A stretch of DNA of 64,000 nucleotides from Dermatobacter hominis (GTDB lineage: Bacteria; Actinomycetota; Acidimicrobiia; Acidimicrobiales; Microtrichaceae), in the NCBI RefSeq assembly GCF_020715685.1, contig NZ_CP085840.1, positions 3,410,001 to 3,474,000 on the forward strand, written 5' to 3'. Positions 22,806 to 30,693 of this stretch are shown here, one piece after another (positions within the stretch are counted from its first letter, which is position 1; every line of letters begins with the position of its first letter). Under the pieces are notes generated by a model, which did no database searches, had not been told where the DNA came from, and was given only the letters and a program-made list of their open reading frames with translations. The translations under genes were made by a program, and so were the position numbers.

Positions 22806-24215
22806 TCAGCCCTGGGGGCCGTCCTCGTCGCCGAGGTCGAGGAAGTCGGGGATCTCGAACGGCTCGTCGAGCTCGGGCAGGTCGTCCACGCCGTCGCCGA
22901 CGTCGACGCCGACCCGGGCCAGCCACAGGCCCGGGGCATCGAGCTCGGCGGGCGTCGGCAGGTGCTCGGCGTCGGCCCAGAGCTCGTCGAGGACCTCGAC
23001 GCCGGCTCGGTCGACCAGCCCGTCGACGAACGACGCGCCCCGGTCGAAGGTGGCCTGGCGGAGCTCCAGCCCGAAGAGCCGCTCGACGAAGCGCCGCTCG
23101 GGACCGAACTCGACGCGCCGCCGGCGCATGGCCTCGGTGACGCGGTCGTAGTCGGGGAGCAGGCGGTGGCCGAGGCGGTCGAGCACGTGGTCGACGAAGC
23201 CCTCGATGGTCGCCACCAGCGTCTCGATGCGGGGCATCAGCTCGCGCTGGGTCTCGGACTGCATCGCGCCGAGCAGGATGTCGGGGTCGGCGGCCAACCG
23301 CTGCAGCGCCGCCATGTCGGGCTCGCCGGAACCGAGCAGGTCGGGGATGCCGAGCTCGACCATCCGGCGCTCCATGTCGCCCACGTCGTCGTTGAAGTTC
23401 GACGCGTAGTCCTCGAGCAGTCGCTCGAGCTGCGCCCGGACGTGCGGGATGCCGAGCACCCGGTGGTGGGCCACGTCGGACAGCACGACCCAGAGCCGCA
23501 CCGACTCGCGCGGCAGGCTCCACTCGTCGGCGAACTCGTCGACGTTGCTCAGCACCATCGTGAGCGGACCGCTGGCGGGCCGCGGGAGCGGCAGCTCGTA
23601 GTGCCCGAAGGCCCGCGCCGCGAGGTGGCCGGCGGTGCTGCCCGCCATCATCCCGAGCAGCATCGGGCCCATCATCGCCATCACCTGGCGGATCAGCGCG
23701 TCGGGGGAGCCCATGCCGGCCAGGCCGGGCACCTCGCCGAACGGGTCCTCCTCGGCCTCGCGCTCGAGCTCGCCGAGCTGCGCCTGGAGGGCCTTGCCGA
23801 GCGAACCCGACAGCCGCTCGAGCAGTGGCCGCTCGTCGTCGAGGAAGCGGCGGGCCCACTGCGTGCGGTTGAGCGCCTCGAGCCGGATCGGGTCGTCGCC
23901 GCCGACCTCGACCACGCCCCGGACCTGCAGCTCGGCCACCCGGGCCAGCTGCTCGACGGCCATCCGGTCGGTCGGGTCGATGTTGGGCTCGGACCGGCCC
24001 TGCGTGGCGATCGAGCCGGCGAGCTGCGCCGCGGTGTCCCAGCTGCCCCCGCCCCCGCCGGCGAGCATGCGTGACAGGTCCTGGAGGAAGGAGCCCATGT
24101 CCTGGAACGGCATGCCCGCACCGCCCGGCCCGCCGGGGCCGAAGCCGCCGGCGCGGTCCTGGTCGTCGTCCCCGAACGGATCGTCGTCCGGACCGTTGGG
24201 ATCGGAAGCGCTCAC
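22806..24215 (-). CDS. DUF2342-type zincin-like metallopeptidase
   Basis: This 469-residue protein has a Gly/Asp-rich N-terminus, then a largely helical domain typical of the actinobacterial DUF2342/zincin-like family (Rv3195 relatives). Visible family features are MMAGSTAGHLAARAFGHYELPLPR, VVLSDVAHHRVLGIPHVR with clustered His residues, and WSLPRESVRLWVVL. No classical HExxH is present and catalytic activity has not been established for the family as far as I know. GTG 24215 lies six bases after TACGAT on the minus strand, so the message is probably leaderless. In mycobacteria this family sits beside YlbL-like and UPF0182 genes; here those lie 10 kb away. Confidence 0.85.
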   Translation of the reverse strand: MSASDPNGPDDDPFGDDDQDRAGGFGPGGPGGAGMPFQDMGSFLQDLSRMLAGGGGGSWDTAAQLAGSIATQGRSEPNIDPTDRMAVEQLARVAELQVRGVVEVGGDDPIRLEALNRTQWARRFLDDERPLLERLSGSLGKALQAQLGELEREAEEDPFGEVPGLAGMGSPDALIRQVMAMMGPMLLGMMAGSTAGHLAARAFGHYELPLPRPASGPLTMVLSNVDEFADEWSLPRESVRLWVVLSDVAHHRVLGIPHVRAQLERLLEDYASNFNDDVGDMERRMVELGIPDLLGSGEPDMAALQRLAADPDILLGAMQSETQRELMPRIETLVATIEGFVDHVLDRLGHRLLPDYDRVTEAMRRRRVEFGPERRFVERLFGLELRQATFDRGASFVDGLVDRAGVEVLDELWADAEHLPTPAELDAPGLWLARVGVDVGDGVDDLPELDEPFEIPDFLDLGDEDGPQG

Positions 24216-24221
24216 CCCTGC

Positions 24222-24227
24222 ATCGTA
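24222..24227 (-). promoter_or_regulatory. -10-like box TACGAT for leaderless zincin gene
   Basis: TACGAT on the minus strand is followed by six bases and GTG 24215. Confidence 0.5.
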
Positions 24228-24280
24228 GGTTCAGGGGGACGGGCCTGACCCGGCGCCCCGCGGGCCGCCGCGGCATCCGC

Positions 24281-25123
24281 TCAGCGCTTGAGCGCGAGCG
24301 CCACCTCGATGACCTCGCCCGCCGGCAGCACGACCGCCTCGTGGCCGTCGCCGCGGACCACCAGGCCGACGAACCGGCCGCGCCCGTCGAACGCGGCGCC
24401 GTCGGCGTCGGGCTCGGGGCGACCGGAGGTGGTCGTGATCATCGACGCGCTGGTTGACGTGACCATCGACGTGGTCGTCGCCCGGCCGGTCGTCTCGACC
24501 CGCAGCAGGCGGGCGGAGGAGGCGGTGCCCGACCGGACCTCGTCGTCGGTGATGCGGGCGTCACGCATGGTCGGCGCCCCTTCGCCGAGGCCGGCCCGGG
24601 CCAGCAGGACGTCGTCGCCGACCTCGACCGAGCGATCCTCGACCACGGGCCGGCCGCTGCCGACGTCGGCCTTCACGACCGCCACGTCGACCTCGTCGTC
24701 CCGGTCGATGACGGTGGCCTGGTGGGGCTCGCGGCCGCCACAGCTCACGTAGACGTGCTGGACGTCGCCCAGGGCGCTGGCCCGCACGGCGACGAGGCCG
24801 TCGTCGTCGATGACCACGCCGGTGATCGGTGGCTGCCCGCCGGCGACGGTCAGCGTCGCGAGGGTCGCCGCCACGGCGTCCCGGGGGTCGGAGTCGGCGA
24901 TCACGGGGTCGGAGCCGGACCCGAGGCCCATGGCCACGCCGAACACCAGGAGGCCGACGCCGCCCAGCACGAGACCGGCGGTCAGCCAGGCCGCCCGCCG
25001 GCGGTCGGAGCGGTTGCGGTGCTCGAGGCCCACCTCGCTCGGGTGGACCCAGGTCCGCCCCGAGGCCGGTCCGGGCGACGCGCCCGGCTCGTCCTCGGCC
25101 CCGTGTCCGGCCGCTTCCTGCAT
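24281..25123 (-). CDS. Membrane-anchored degenerate trypsin-like (DegP-type) protein
   Basis: The 280-residue product has a cytoplasmic N-terminus containing TWVHPSEVGLEHRNRSDRR, one membrane helix at about 50-72 (LTAGLVLGGVGLLVFGVAMGL) and an extracytoplasmic domain. That domain follows the order of DegP/HtrA proteases: ITGVVIDDDGLVAV, then VDVAVVKADVG in place of the catalytic-Asp strand (DLAVLKV), then GAAFDGRGRFVGLVV where active enzymes have GNSGGP. The positions for the catalytic His and Ser hold other residues, so I read it as an inactive relative used for binding or sensing. A Thr/Ser-rich insertion (about 210-235) interrupts the domain. ATG 25123 lies eight bases after TATCGT. It diverges from moaE. 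Confidence 0.65.
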   Translation of the reverse strand: MQEAAGHGAEDEPGASPGPASGRTWVHPSEVGLEHRNRSDRRRAAWLTAGLVLGGVGLLVFGVAMGLGSGSDPVIADSDPRDAVAATLATLTVAGGQPPITGVVIDDDGLVAVRASALGDVQHVYVSCGGREPHQATVIDRDDEVDVAVVKADVGSGRPVVEDRSVEVGDDVLLARAGLGEGAPTMRDARITDDEVRSGTASSARLLRVETTGRATTTSMVTSTSASMITTTSGRPEPDADGAAFDGRGRFVGLVVRGDGHEAVVLPAGEVIEVALALKR

Positions 25124-25131
25124 GGCTTCCG

Positions 25132-25137
25132 ACGATA
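25132..25137 (-). promoter_or_regulatory. -10-like box TATCGT for degenerate protease gene
   Basis: TATCGT on the minus strand is followed by eight bases and ATG 25123. Confidence 0.5.
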
Positions 25138-25201
25138 CCGAGGAGATCGGCGTCGATGGCCGCGGCCCGGGGCGCCTGATGTGCCCTGCCGGGATCTTCC
25201 C

Positions 25202-25207
25202 TACGAT
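25202..25207 (+). promoter_or_regulatory. -10-like box TACGAT for leaderless moaE
   Basis: TACGAT is followed by six bases and GTG 25214. The moaE-membrane protein-mreB group probably starts here. Confidence 0.5.
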
Positions 25208-25213
25208 GACGCC

Positions 25214-25744
25214 GTGCCAGCCCCTGGAACCCTGCCTCCGCCGAACGGCGACGACTGGACGGCGATCAGCGACGCCGCCCTGCCCGTCGGCGACGCCTAC
25301 GCCTGGGCGATCCGACCCGACTGCGGGGCGGTCGTGGTGTTCACCGGCACCGCTCGCGACCACTCCGACGGCCGTCCCGACGTGAGCGAGCTGGCGTACG
25401 AGGCGTACGAGGAGCAGGCCGTGCCCCGCATGCAGCAGGTCGTCCGCGAGCTGCGCGACCGGTGGCCCGAGGTCGGCCGCGTGGCGATCGTGCACCGCGT
25501 CGGCGACGTGCCGATCGGCCAGGAGGCGGTGCTCGTCGTCGTGTCCGCCCCGCACCGCCAGGAGGCGTTCGCCGCGGCCCGGTTCGGCATCGACGCCGTG
25601 AAGGCGGCCGTGCCGGTGTGGAAGCGCGAGCGCTGGGACGGCGGCGAGGGCTGGGGCCTCGAGGCGCAGCACCTGGTCGATCCCTCGGCCGTGCCCGCCG
25701 TCGCGGCCCCCGAGGCGGTCCTGGACGCGGGAGCCCGGCGGTGA
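25214..25744 (+). CDS. moaE: Molybdopterin synthase catalytic subunit
   Basis: MoaE transfers sulfur from the MoaD thiocarboxylate to precursor Z, forming molybdopterin. The 176-residue protein carries the family marks VVFTGTARDHSDGR, LAYEAYEEQA, VAIVHRVGDVPIGQ and AVPVWKRE; Lys about 130 and 137 fit the two catalytic lysines. The length is a little above the usual 150 because of N- and C-terminal extensions. The start is GTG 25214, apparently leaderless. No other molybdenum cofactor genes are in the window, so moaD and the rest must be elsewhere. It overlaps the next gene by GTGA. Confidence 0.95.
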   Translation: MPAPGTLPPPNGDDWTAISDAALPVGDAYAWAIRPDCGAVVVFTGTARDHSDGRPDVSELAYEAYEEQAVPRMQQVVRELRDRWPEVGRVAIVHRVGDVPIGQEAVLVVVSAPHRQEAFAAARFGIDAVKAAVPVWKRERWDGGEGWGLEAQHLVDPSAVPAVAAPEAVLDAGARR

Positions 25745-25944
25745 GCAACCTCGCCTTCCTCCTCGTCGCGGTCGTGATCAGCGTGGTCGGCGTGACCGTG
25801 CTCGTCCTCCGCAGCCGGCCGCCGTCGTCGCCGCACTCGAGCATCGACCAGTTCCACGAGAAGATGCGGGCCCTCGCGCCCGACCAGGAGGACGAGGAGC
25901 TCGAGGGTCAGGTGGTGCGACGCCGCCGGAGCCGGAGGTCGTAG
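25741..25944 (+). CDS. Small single-pass membrane protein
   Basis: This 67-residue protein starts at GTG 25741, overlapping the moaE stop (GTGA). It has one N-terminal membrane helix (LAFLLVAVVISVVGVTVLVL), then a cytoplasmic tail with a possible short helix (SSIDQFHEKMRALA), an acidic patch and a very basic C-terminus (RRRRSRR). No family is recognised. Its stop lies two bases before the apparent CTG start of mreB, and its final codons contain that gene's ribosome site. The layout suggests it is co-translated with MreB and could be a membrane-bound partner. Confidence 0.8.
   Translation: MSNLAFLLVAVVISVVGVTVLVLRSRPPSSPHSSIDQFHEKMRALAPDQEDEELEGQVVRRRRSRRS
25934..25939 (+). promoter_or_regulatory. 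Ribosome binding site GGAGGT that decides the mreB start
   Basis: GGAGGT lies seven bases before CTG 25947. There is no in-frame ATG, GTG or TTG between this site and GTG 26016, which would remove the conserved first nucleotide-binding loop. Confidence 0.75.
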
Positions 25945-25946
25945 CC

Positions 25947-26951
25947 CTGGCACGCGACCTGGCCATCGACCTGGGGACCGCCAACACGCTCGTCTACGCG
26001 CGTGGCGAGGGCATCGTGCTCAACGAGCCCTCCGTGATCGCGCTCAACAGCCGGACCAACGAGGTCCTGGCGATGGGGCGCGACGCCTGGAAGATGATCG
26101 GGCGCACGCCCAGCTACATCGTCGCCGTGCGCCCGCTGCGCCAGGGCGCGATCACCGACTTCGAGGTCACGCAGGAGATGATCCGCCTGCTCCTCAAGCG
26201 GGTGGGCGTCAACCGGTTCAACCGTCCACGCGTGGTCATCTGCGTGCCGTCGGCGATCACCGCGGTGGAGAAGCGCGCCGTGACCGAGGCCGCTCGCAAG
26301 GCGGGTGCGACCGAGGCCCAGCTCATCGAGCAGCCGATGGCCGCCGCCATCGGCGCCGGGCTCCGCATCAACGAGCCGATGGCCAACATGGTGATCGACA
26401 TCGGCGGCGGCACGTCCGAGACCGCGCTGATCTCGCTCGGCGGGATCGTCGCGCTGCAGGCCGTCCGGGTCGGCTCGTTCGACATCGACGCCGCGATCAT
26501 CACGCACATCCGGCGCGAGTACGGGATCGCCATCGGCGAGCAGACCGCCGAGGAGATCAAGATCCTGATCGGCTCCGCCTACCCGACCCCCGACGAGGTG
26601 CGGGCCGAGGTGCGCGGGCGCGAGCTCATGTCCGGCCTGCCCAAGACGGTGATCCTGTCGGCGGCCGAGGTGCGCAACGCGATCGCGGAGCCGGTCAACA
26701 CGATGGTCGACTCGGTGCTGAGCTGCGTGGCCGAGGCGCCGCCCGAGCTGGCGCAGGACCTCATCGAGCGCGGCATCTTCCTCGTCGGCGGCGGGTCGCT
26801 GCTCAAGGGCCTCGACCTGCGGCTCACCGAGGAGACCGAGGTCCCCGTGCGGCTCGTCCGCCAGCCCCTCGAGTCGGTCGTGCTCGGCGCCGGTCGCGTG
26901 ATCGAGTCGTACGAGGAGCTCCGCGACATGTTCATGGAGGCGCGTCGCTGA
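25947..26951 (+). CDS. mreB: MreB actin-like cell shape protein with CTG start
   Basis: MreB polymerises at the membrane and guides wall synthesis. The frame encodes ARDLAIDLGTANTLVYARG immediately after CTG 25947, matching the usual N-terminus of MreB including the phosphate-1 loop. Later come VVICVPSAITAVEKRAV, VIDIGGGTSETALISLGG (phosphate-2) and GIFLVGGGSLLKGLD (adenosine motif). From CTG the protein is 334 residues, the normal family length, whereas the first standard start (GTG 26016) would delete 23 residues including the ATP-binding loop. A perfect GGAGGT site supports the CTG. No mreC or mreD follows; the upstream neighbour is a small membrane protein and the downstream gene is livG. 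Confidence 0.93.
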   Translation: MARDLAIDLGTANTLVYARGEGIVLNEPSVIALNSRTNEVLAMGRDAWKMIGRTPSYIVAVRPLRQGAITDFEVTQEMIRLLLKRVGVNRFNRPRVVICVPSAITAVEKRAVTEAARKAGATEAQLIEQPMAAAIGAGLRINEPMANMVIDIGGGTSETALISLGGIVALQAVRVGSFDIDAAIITHIRREYGIAIGEQTAEEIKILIGSAYPTPDEVRAEVRGRELMSGLPKTVILSAAEVRNAIAEPVNTMVDSVLSCVAEAPPELAQDLIERGIFLVGGGSLLKGLDLRLTEETEVPVRLVRQPLESVVLGAGRVIESYEELRDMFMEARR

Positions 26952-27060
26952 CCGCCCTCGGCGGCCGGCACCCGCCGATCCCGGCGCTCACCGCGCCGCG
27001 CCGATCTTCACACCGCCTTCACGCTCCGCGTTGATCGAGCCGCGGGGAGCGGACGGGGGC

Positions 27061-27125
27061 TAGTGTCACTCGCCACTCGCCCCGGAAGAAACGGTCGGGG
27101 GGCCCATCCCGGAGCACGCTCCGGG
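27061..27125 (+). promoter_or_regulatory. Probable promoter and leader hairpin of the liv operon
   Basis: TAGTGT (27061-27066) is a possible -10 box about 83 bases before the TTG start of livG. The predicted leader contains a perfect 7-bp hairpin (CCCGGAG at 27108-27114, CTCCGGG at 27119-27125) with a CACG loop. No known riboswitch is recognised. Confidence 0.35.
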
Positions 27126-27148
27126 TTCCGGACAGGACGGGGGAACCG

Positions 27149-27913
27149 TTGGCAGTGCTCGAGGTGGTCGACGTCGGGGTGCGCTTCGGCGGCGTCGTCG
27201 CGCTCGATTCGCTGTCGTTCACGATCGACGAGGGCCAGATCTGCGCCCTGATCGGCCCGAACGGCGCCGGCAAGACCACGTTGTTCAACGTCGTCAGCCG
27301 CATCTACGAGCCGTCGTCGGGCTCGGTCCGCTTCGACGGCGTCGACCTCCTCGGGCTGCCGGCGCACCGCATCGCCGACCTCGGCGTCGGTCGCACGTTC
27401 CAGAACCTGGCGCTCGTGCCCGGCCTCTCGGTGCTCGACAACGTGATGGTCGGCGGCCACGCCCGCAGCCGTGGGGGCTTCTGGGCCTCGGCGCTGCGCC
27501 TGCCGCCGGTGCCGGCGCAGGAGCGGGAGCTGAAGGACCGGTCGATGGACGTGCTCGATCGGCTGTCGCTCTCGTCGCTCGCCCAGCGCCCGTGCGCCGG
27601 GCTGCCCTACGGCACGCTCAAGCGGATCGAGTTCGCCCGGGCGCTCGTCGGCCAGCCGAAGCTGCTCATGCTCGACGAGCCCGCCAGCGGCCTGACGCAC
27701 GGCGAGGTCGAGGAGCTCGGCACGGTGATCCGCCAGATCCGCGACGAGTTCGACCTCACCGTGCTGCTCGTCGAGCACCACATGGCGATGGTGATGTCGA
27801 TCTCCGACAAGGTCGTCGTCATGGACCTCGGCCAGAAGATCGCCGAGGGCGTGCCCGCCCAGGTGCGCGAGGACCCTCGCGTGATCGCGGCCTACCTGGG
27901 AGCGCCGGCGTGA
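27149..27913 (+). CDS. livG: Branched-chain amino-acid type ABC transporter ATPase LivG
   Basis: This 254-residue ATPase has Walker A GPNGAGKTT, Q-loop area RTFQNLALVPGLSVLDNVMVG (typical of LivG), Walker B LLMLDEPASGL and the H-loop in LLVEHHMAMV. The expected signature is altered: the usual SGGQ-like stretch reads GLPYGTLKRIEFARAL, as in many LivG proteins. It energises uptake through LivH and LivM. TTG 27149 follows GACGGGGGAA, a weak ribosome site. It is the first gene of a five-gene operon whose members overlap or abut, ending with the binding protein. The transported compound may be a branched-chain amino acid, amide or urea-like solute. Confidence 0.92.
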   Translation: MAVLEVVDVGVRFGGVVALDSLSFTIDEGQICALIGPNGAGKTTLFNVVSRIYEPSSGSVRFDGVDLLGLPAHRIADLGVGRTFQNLALVPGLSVLDNVMVGGHARSRGGFWASALRLPPVPAQERELKDRSMDVLDRLSLSSLAQRPCAGLPYGTLKRIEFARALVGQPKLLMLDEPASGLTHGEVEELGTVIRQIRDEFDLTVLLVEHHMAMVMSISDKVVVMDLGQKIAEGVPAQVREDPRVIAAYLGAPA

Positions 27914-28617
27914 GCCTCCTCGAGGTCCGCGGCCTGCGGGCCGGCTACGGCATCGTCGAGGTGCTGTTCGGACTCGACTTCGAGGTCGACGCGGGCGAGC
28001 TCGTGGTGGTGCTCGGTGCGAACGGCTCGGGCAAGACGACGACCCTGCGGGCGATCTCGGGGATGCTCGACCATCGCGGCGAGGTGATCTTCGACGGCAC
28101 CTCGCTCGCCGGCATGCGGCCCGACCAGATCGTCCAGGCCGGCATCGCCCACGTGCCCCAGGGCCGCGGCACGATCAACGACCTCACGGTCGTCGAGAAC
28201 CTCCGCATCGGGGCGTGGACCCGGAAGGACAAGGAGGTGGACGCCGACATCGACCGGTGGTGCGCGGCGTTCCCGCGGCTCGGCGAGCGGCGCGACCAGG
28301 CCGCCGGGTCCATGTCGGGCGGTGAGCAGCAGATGCTCGCCATCGCCCGGGCCTTCATGTCGCGGCCGCGCCTGCTGCTGCTCGACGAGCCGTCGCTCGG
28401 CCTGGCGCCGCTGGTCACCGGCGAGGTCTTCGACCGCCTCCGCGACATCACCGAGTCGACCGGCACCGCCGTGCTGCTGGTCGAGCAGAACGCCAACCTC
28501 GCGCTCGACTTCGCCGGCCGCGCCTACGTGCTCGAGGCGGGCGAGATCGTCGCCAGCGGCCCGGCCGCGCAGCTGCTGCACGACGAAGCCGTCCAGAAGG
28601 CGTACCTGGGGCTCTGA
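27910..28617 (+). CDS. livF: Branched-chain amino-acid type ABC transporter ATPase LivF
   Basis: This second ATPase of 235 residues begins at GTG 27910, overlapping the livG stop (GTGA). It has Walker A GANGSGKTT, a LivF-type GIAHVPQGRGTINDLTVVENL Q-loop region, signature SGGEQQMLAIARAF, Walker B LLLLDEPSLGLAP and an H-loop replaced by the usual LivF form LLVEQNANLAL. It pairs with LivG under the LivH/LivM permease. Overlap-based coupling implies matched synthesis of both ATPases. Confidence 0.94.
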   Translation: MSLLEVRGLRAGYGIVEVLFGLDFEVDAGELVVVLGANGSGKTTTLRAISGMLDHRGEVIFDGTSLAGMRPDQIVQAGIAHVPQGRGTINDLTVVENLRIGAWTRKDKEVDADIDRWCAAFPRLGERRDQAAGSMSGGEQQMLAIARAFMSRPRLLLLDEPSLGLAPLVTGEVFDRLRDITESTGTAVLLVEQNANLALDFAGRAYVLEAGEIVASGPAAQLLHDEAVQKAYLGL

Positions 28618-28618
28618 G

Positions 28619-29503
28619 ATGACGAACTTCCTCCAGGTCCTCTTCGTGGGCATCGGCGACGGTGCGATCTACGCCATGCTCGGCCTCGGGCTCGTCGTCA
28701 TCTACCGGTCGACCGGGCTGCTCAACTTCGCCCAGGGCGAGATGGCGATGTTCTCCACGTTCCTCGTGTGGACGGTGTGGGACCTCGGCGTCCCGCTGCC
28801 GCTCGCCGTCCTGGCCGGCATGGTCGGCGGCTTCGGCATCGGCGCGCTGACCCACCAGGTGGCGGTGTCGCCCGTCGGCGACCCGCACGAGCGGCCGCTC
28901 GCCGTCGTGATCGTCACGATCGGCCTCTTCGTCGGCCTGAACGGTGCCGCGCAGCTGATCTGGGGGACGCTCGACCGGGAGCTGCCGCCGCTGTTCGGGA
29001 CGGGCCAGGTCGAGATCGGCGGCGTGTCCATCGCGTGGCAGAAGATCGGTGCGGTCATCGTGCTGGCGATCCTCGCCCTCGCGTTCTGGCTGCTGTTCCA
29101 GCGGACCCGCCTCGGCCTCGCCATGCGGGCCGTCGCCTCGAACTCCGAGTCGGCCTCGCTCGTCGGCGTGCCCGTGCCGCGGCTGCTGATGCTCGGGTGG
29201 GGCCTCGCCGCCGCGGTGGGCACGGTGGCCGGCGTGTTCACGGCGCCCGGCCGGGGCCTCGGCTCCAACCTCATGCAGCTCACCCTGATCTTCGGCTTCG
29301 CAGCCATCACGCTGGGCGGGTTCGACAGCCTGCTCGGCGCCGTCGTCGGCGGGTTCATCGTCGGCATCGCCTCGTCGGTGGTGCCGCAGTACGTGCCGGG
29401 CTTCGAGAAGATGCCCCTTGCGCCGGCGTTCATCCTGATCCTGGCCATCCTGCTGTTCCGGCCCGAGGGCCTGTTCGGCCGCAAGCAGGTGCGACGCGTG
29501 TGA
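28619..29503 (+). CDS. livH: Branched-chain amino-acid type ABC permease LivH
   Basis: This 294-residue permease has about eight membrane helices and typical LivH features: GAIYAMLGLGLVVIYRSTGLLNFAQGE at the N-terminus, the cytoplasmic EAA-like loop FQRTRLGLAMRAVASNSESASLVGV that contacts the ATPases, and ILAILLFRPEGLFGRK at the C-terminus. The ATG lies one base after the livF stop. Its stop overlaps the livM start, so it is co-translated with its partner subunit. Confidence 0.94.
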   Translation: MTNFLQVLFVGIGDGAIYAMLGLGLVVIYRSTGLLNFAQGEMAMFSTFLVWTVWDLGVPLPLAVLAGMVGGFGIGALTHQVAVSPVGDPHERPLAVVIVTIGLFVGLNGAAQLIWGTLDRELPPLFGTGQVEIGGVSIAWQKIGAVIVLAILALAFWLLFQRTRLGLAMRAVASNSESASLVGVPVPRLLMLGWGLAAAVGTVAGVFTAPGRGLGSNLMQLTLIFGFAAITLGGFDSLLGAVVGGFIVGIASSVVPQYVPGFEKMPLAPAFILILAILLFRPEGLFGRKQVRRV

Positions 29504-30693
29504 GCGAGCTGATCGCGCCCGGAGGGGGCGCTCCCGGGGCCGCAGCGCCCGTCCCGTCGACCACCTCGCGGCGGCTGCCGGTCAGCCGCATCGTCGCCGG
29601 GCTGGTCGTGGCCGTGGTGCTCGTGGTCCTCCCGTTCGTCTCGCCCCCGTTCCGCGTGGAGCAGTTCGTCGGTTGGATGGCGCTGGCCATCGCGGCCTGC
29701 GGCCTGAACCTGCTCACCGGCTACAACGGCCAGATCTCGGTCGGCCACGGCGCCCTCTACGGCACCGGGGCCTACGCGACGGCGCTGCTCATCACCGACG
29801 GCGGCTGGCCGGTCTGGCCGTCGGTCGCGGCGGCGGGCGTCATCTGCTTCGTCGTCGGCGTCGTCATCGGCCTGCCCGCGCTGCGGATCAAGGGCCTGTA
29901 CCTCGCCCTCGTCACGCTGGCCGTGGCGACGCTGTTCCCGCTGCTCATCGAGCAGTTCTCCTCGTTCACCGGCGGCGGCTCCGGCCTGTCGATCACGACG
30001 CCGACCGAGTCGCCCCGCGGCGTCATCGACCGACCGATCCGCCTCGAGTCGCCGGGCGGGTCGCTCGAACCCGACCAGTGGAAGTACTTCGTCTTCCTCG
30101 TCATCACGGTCGTGGTGTACGTGCTGACCCGCAACATCGTCCGGTCCCGCACCGGTCGCTCGCTGGTCGCCGTCCGCGACAACGAGACGGCTGCCGAGGT
30201 CTCGGGCGTCCACGTCGCCCGGGTCAAGATCCTGACCTTCGGCGTCAGCGCCGCCATGGCCGGCATCGGCGGCGCGGTGTTCGCCCTCAACAACGCCCGC
30301 GTGAACCCGTCGAGCTTCACGATCGTCGTGTCGATCTACTTCCTGATCGCAGTGGTGGTCGGCGGTGCGGCGAGCGTCATCGGCCCCGCGATCGGTGCCG
30401 TCGCGTACGGCCTCTTCATCGACGTGCTCTCGCCCGAGCTGCCCGAGCGCTTCAAGCCTGCGACGCCGGTCATCCTCGGGGTCCTGCTCATCGTGCTCAT
30501 GCTCGTGGCGCCCGGCGGCATCGTCGGACTGTGGCGCACCCTCACGGCCAAGCGGGCGGCCAAGCGGGCGCACGCCGCCGCATCGGCGGGATCGACCGGT
30601 ACTGTGACCGGTGACACATCCACGGGGGCGGTCGACGCCACGACGGTCCAGGCAACGACGCCTGGCCAGACCACCAACCAGGAGGACACATGA
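29500..30693 (+). CDS. livM: Branched-chain amino-acid type ABC permease LivM
   Basis: This 397-residue permease has about ten membrane helices. LivM marks include LNLLTGYNGQISVGHGALYGTGAYA, LPALRIKGLYLALVTLA and the ATPase-contact loop RTGRSLVAVRDNETAAEVSGV. Its N-terminal 35 and C-terminal 50 residues are unusually long and low complexity (Gly/Pro/Ala before the first helix; Thr/Ala-rich after Lys/Arg at the end). The start is GTG 29500, overlapping the livH stop (GTGTGA). The stop overlaps the ATG of the binding protein gene (ATGA). Confidence 0.94.
   Translation: MSELIAPGGGAPGAAAPVPSTTSRRLPVSRIVAGLVVAVVLVVLPFVSPPFRVEQFVGWMALAIAACGLNLLTGYNGQISVGHGALYGTGAYATALLITDGGWPVWPSVAAAGVICFVVGVVIGLPALRIKGLYLALVTLAVATLFPLLIEQFSSFTGGGSGLSITTPTESPRGVIDRPIRLESPGGSLEPDQWKYFVFLVITVVVYVLTRNIVRSRTGRSLVAVRDNETAAEVSGVHVARVKILTFGVSAAMAGIGGAVFALNNARVNPSSFTIVVSIYFLIAVVVGGAASVIGPAIGAVAYGLFIDVLSPELPERFKPATPVILGVLLIVLMLVAPGGIVGLWRTLTAKRAAKRAHAAASAGSTGTVTGDTSTGAVDATTVQATTPGQTTNQEDT

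Noticed and set aside
26016-26951. mreB starting at GTG 26016
   Set aside because: This start deletes the conserved DLGTANT loop and has no ribosome site, whereas CTG 25947 has both the loop and GGAGGT.
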